NCBI GenBank assembly: GCA_040394195.1
Contig: JBEBSR010000059.1
Coordinates: 1 to 14,826, forward strand
DNA length: 14,826 nucleotides
Source of the DNA: Wohlfahrtiimonas larvae_A
Lineage (GTDB): Bacteria > Pseudomonadota > Gammaproteobacteria > Cardiobacteriales > Wohlfahrtiimonadaceae
Direction of reading: 5' to 3'
In this document: positions 13,326-14,826 of the stretch, piece after piece
Layout of the letters: every line of letters starts with the position of its first letter
How positions within the stretch are numbered: the first letter of the stretch is position 1
The notes under the pieces: model-generated
Told to the model about the DNA's origin: nothing
The model's database searches: none
Seen by the model: only the letters and a program-made list of their open reading frames with translations
Made by a program: the position numbers and the translations under genes

Positions 13326-14726
13326 ATGAAAAAATTTGATGTATTAATCATAGGTGGTGGCGTTTCTGGTACGTCGCTTTTATATCAATTGAGTCGTTTT
13401 ACTGATCTGAAAACCATAGGTTTGATGGAACAATACGATGCAATTGCTTCAGTTAACTCACAAAGTTTCAATAATAGTCAAACAATTCACAAAGGTGACA
13501 TTGAAACAAACTATACATACGAAAAAGCTAAAGCAACTAAGCGTACAGGTAATATGATTGTTAACTATGTAACGAAGTTAGCAGAAGAAGATCGCAGTGG
13601 CATCGTTGCTAAATACCCAAAAATGGTTTTAGGTGTGGGTAAGGAAGAGTGTGACGGTTTAAGGGCACGCTTTGAAGAATTTAAACCTCTTTTCCCAAAT
13701 TTAAAAGCATTGGACCGCGAAGGTATTCGTGCAATTGAGCCAAAAATTGTTGAAGGCCGCTCTGATGATGAAGAAATTTTTGCATTGGGTGCATTAGATG
13801 AATATGTTGCGTGTAACTATCGCGCATTGTCAGAGTCTTTTGTAAAAGAAGCGAAGAAAGCTGCTGATAATCGTGAAGCTGATTGTGACATTATGTTGTC
13901 GACAAAAGTTTTAGACATTAAAAAAGTTGGTGATGTATTCCAAGTACATACTGCTAATCCTAAAGTTGGCGTTGTAGAAGCAAAATATGTTGTTGTATCA
14001 GCTTGTGGCCATTCTTTATTATTTGCTCATAAAATGGGTTATGGTTTGGATTTAGCATGTTTACCAATGGGCGGTTCATACTATTTCACACCAGAAGTAT
14101 TGAACGGTAAAGTTTATACAGTTCAAAATCCTAACTTGCCATTTGCCGCAGTACATGGCGATCCTGATATTGCTGTTCCTGGCAAAACTCGCTTTGGACC
14201 AACAGCAATTGCTTTGCCTGTATTAGAGCGTCGTAACCTAAAAACATTTGCAGATTTCTGGAAAGTATTCAGCTTGGCACCAAGTACAATGTCTGCATTG
14301 TGGAAGTTGATGAAAGTTAAAGATATTCGTAATTATACTTTAACGAATTTCTTGTATGAAATTCCATATTTGCGTGAACGCCTATTCTTGAAAGAGATGA
14401 AGAAGATCATCCCTTCATTAGAAATCAATGATGTGAAATTTGCAAAAGGCTTTGGTGGTATTCGCCCACAAGTAATTGATAAAAATCAACGTAAATTGAT
14501 CATGGGTGAAGCAAAAATCAACCCTGGTACAGGTATTGTATTTAACATGACACCATCACCAGGTGGTACATCATGTTTGGGTAATGCTGAAAAAGATATG
14601 TACTTAATTGCTAGTTTCTTACAATGTAATATTGATAAAGCAGCATTTGATGAAGTCTTATTAAGTGGTGAAGTAGATCTTTTAGAGATTGATAGACCTG
14701 ATGAAGGTTCTTTGGTTGAAGTATAA
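13326..14726 (+). CDS. mqo: FAD-dependent malate:quinone oxidoreductase, epsilonproteobacterial-like type
   Basis: This 466-residue flavoprotein begins with a Rossmann FAD site, FDVLIIG10-G-G12-VSG15-TSLLYQL, followed by SQTIHKGDIETNYT. Later come the GPTAIALPVLERRN and GFGGIRPQVIDK segments and a C-terminal NMTPSPGGTSCLGNAE that resembles the second FAD contact. These match the short Mqo-like proteins I know from Helicobacter and Campylobacter better than the ~550-residue E. coli enzyme. Mqo oxidises malate to oxaloacetate at the inner face of the membrane and passes electrons to quinone. Substrate is inferred; other FAD hydroxyacid oxidases share the fold. I chose the ATG at 13326 (GGGGA just upstream) over an ATG at 13287 that adds 13 unlike residues. 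It has its own promoter and terminator and stands alone. Confidence 0.82.
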   Translation: MKKFDVLIIGGGVSGTSLLYQLSRFTDLKTIGLMEQYDAIASVNSQSFNNSQTIHKGDIETNYTYEKAKATKRTGNMIVNYVTKLAEEDRSGIVAKYPKMVLGVGKEECDGLRARFEEFKPLFPNLKALDREGIRAIEPKIVEGRSDDEEIFALGALDEYVACNYRALSESFVKEAKKAADNREADCDIMLSTKVLDIKKVGDVFQVHTANPKVGVVEAKYVVVSACGHSLLFAHKMGYGLDLACLPMGGSYYFTPEVLNGKVYTVQNPNLPFAAVHGDPDIAVPGKTRFGPTAIALPVLERRNLKTFADFWKVFSLAPSTMSALWKLMKVKDIRNYTLTNFLYEIPYLRERLFLKEMKKIIPSLEINDVKFAKGFGGIRPQVIDKNQRKLIMGEAKINPGTGIVFNMTPSPGGTSCLGNAEKDMYLIASFLQCNIDKAAFDEVLLSGEVDLLEIDRPDEGSLVEV

Positions 14727-14752
14727 CTAAGGCTAGATGCCAGCTTGAGTAT

Positions 14753-14785
14753 AAAATCCCATGTTTCATAGCGTGGGATTTTTTT
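14753..14785 (+). terminator. mqo intrinsic terminator
   Basis: AAAATCCCATG (14753-14763) and CGTGGGATTTT (14772-14782) form an 11-bp stem with one G-U pair and an 8-nt loop, followed by a run of seven T. Nothing else is visible in the last 41 nt of the window. Confidence 0.9.
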
Positions 14786-14826
14786 GATATAAATCAAGTT
14801 TTCAAAAACTAACAAATCAGTACAAA

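Noticed and set aside
14486..14815. 109-codon minus-strand ORF at the right end
   Set aside because: It is antisense to the conserved C-terminus of the oxidoreductase and crosses its terminator, so it is a shadow frame.

Overview
The window looks like the chromosome of a low-GC gammaproteobacterium. The basis is the rpmH-rnpA-yidD-yidC-mnmE block, gammaproteobacterial-type MetK, MnmE and YidC, a group 2 (KpsC-type) capsule locus and Leu-leader attenuation upstream of leuA. A Cardiobacteriales-like organism (Ignatzschineria or Wohlfahrtiimonas type) would fit the mix, but the sequence alone does not settle the genus. No CRISPR array, insertion sequence, rRNA, tRNA or phage gene is visible.

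Bases 1-4500 are the 3' end of a capsule operon. It holds a truncated GT4 glycosyltransferase fused to a capsule-synthesis domain, a small serine-hydrolase-like protein and KpsC, joined by 4-nt and 1-nt overlaps. The first two genes are visibly more AT-rich than kpsC and the rest of the window. A 32-nt perfect palindrome ends this operon and also serves the convergent allD-type dehydrogenase gene (4555-5628, minus strand).

Bases 5629-6122 are a 494-nt divergent control region in front of leuA. It carries a good promoter and a 16-codon Leu-rich leader peptide whose AUG lies at the predicted transcription start. Three mutually exclusive hairpins laid out like a leu attenuator follow, then a second Leu-rich small ORF. 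leuA (2-isopropylmalate synthase) ends at a strong terminator whose loop holds the -10 of the metK promoter. The metK 5' UTR can fold into a 9-bp hairpin, a three-way junction and a possible pseudoknot. It is a candidate structured regulator that I cannot assign to a known SAM riboswitch class.

Bases 9184-13200 are the translation and membrane-insertion cluster: rpmH, rnpA, yidD, yidC, mnmE. It is preceded by metK rather than dnaA. The metK terminator again overlaps the rpmH promoter, and the yidC terminator contains a perfect TATAAT upstream of mnmE, so nested terminator/promoter junctions recur here. The last gene is a Campylobacter/Helicobacter-like malate:quinone oxidoreductase with its own promoter and terminator.
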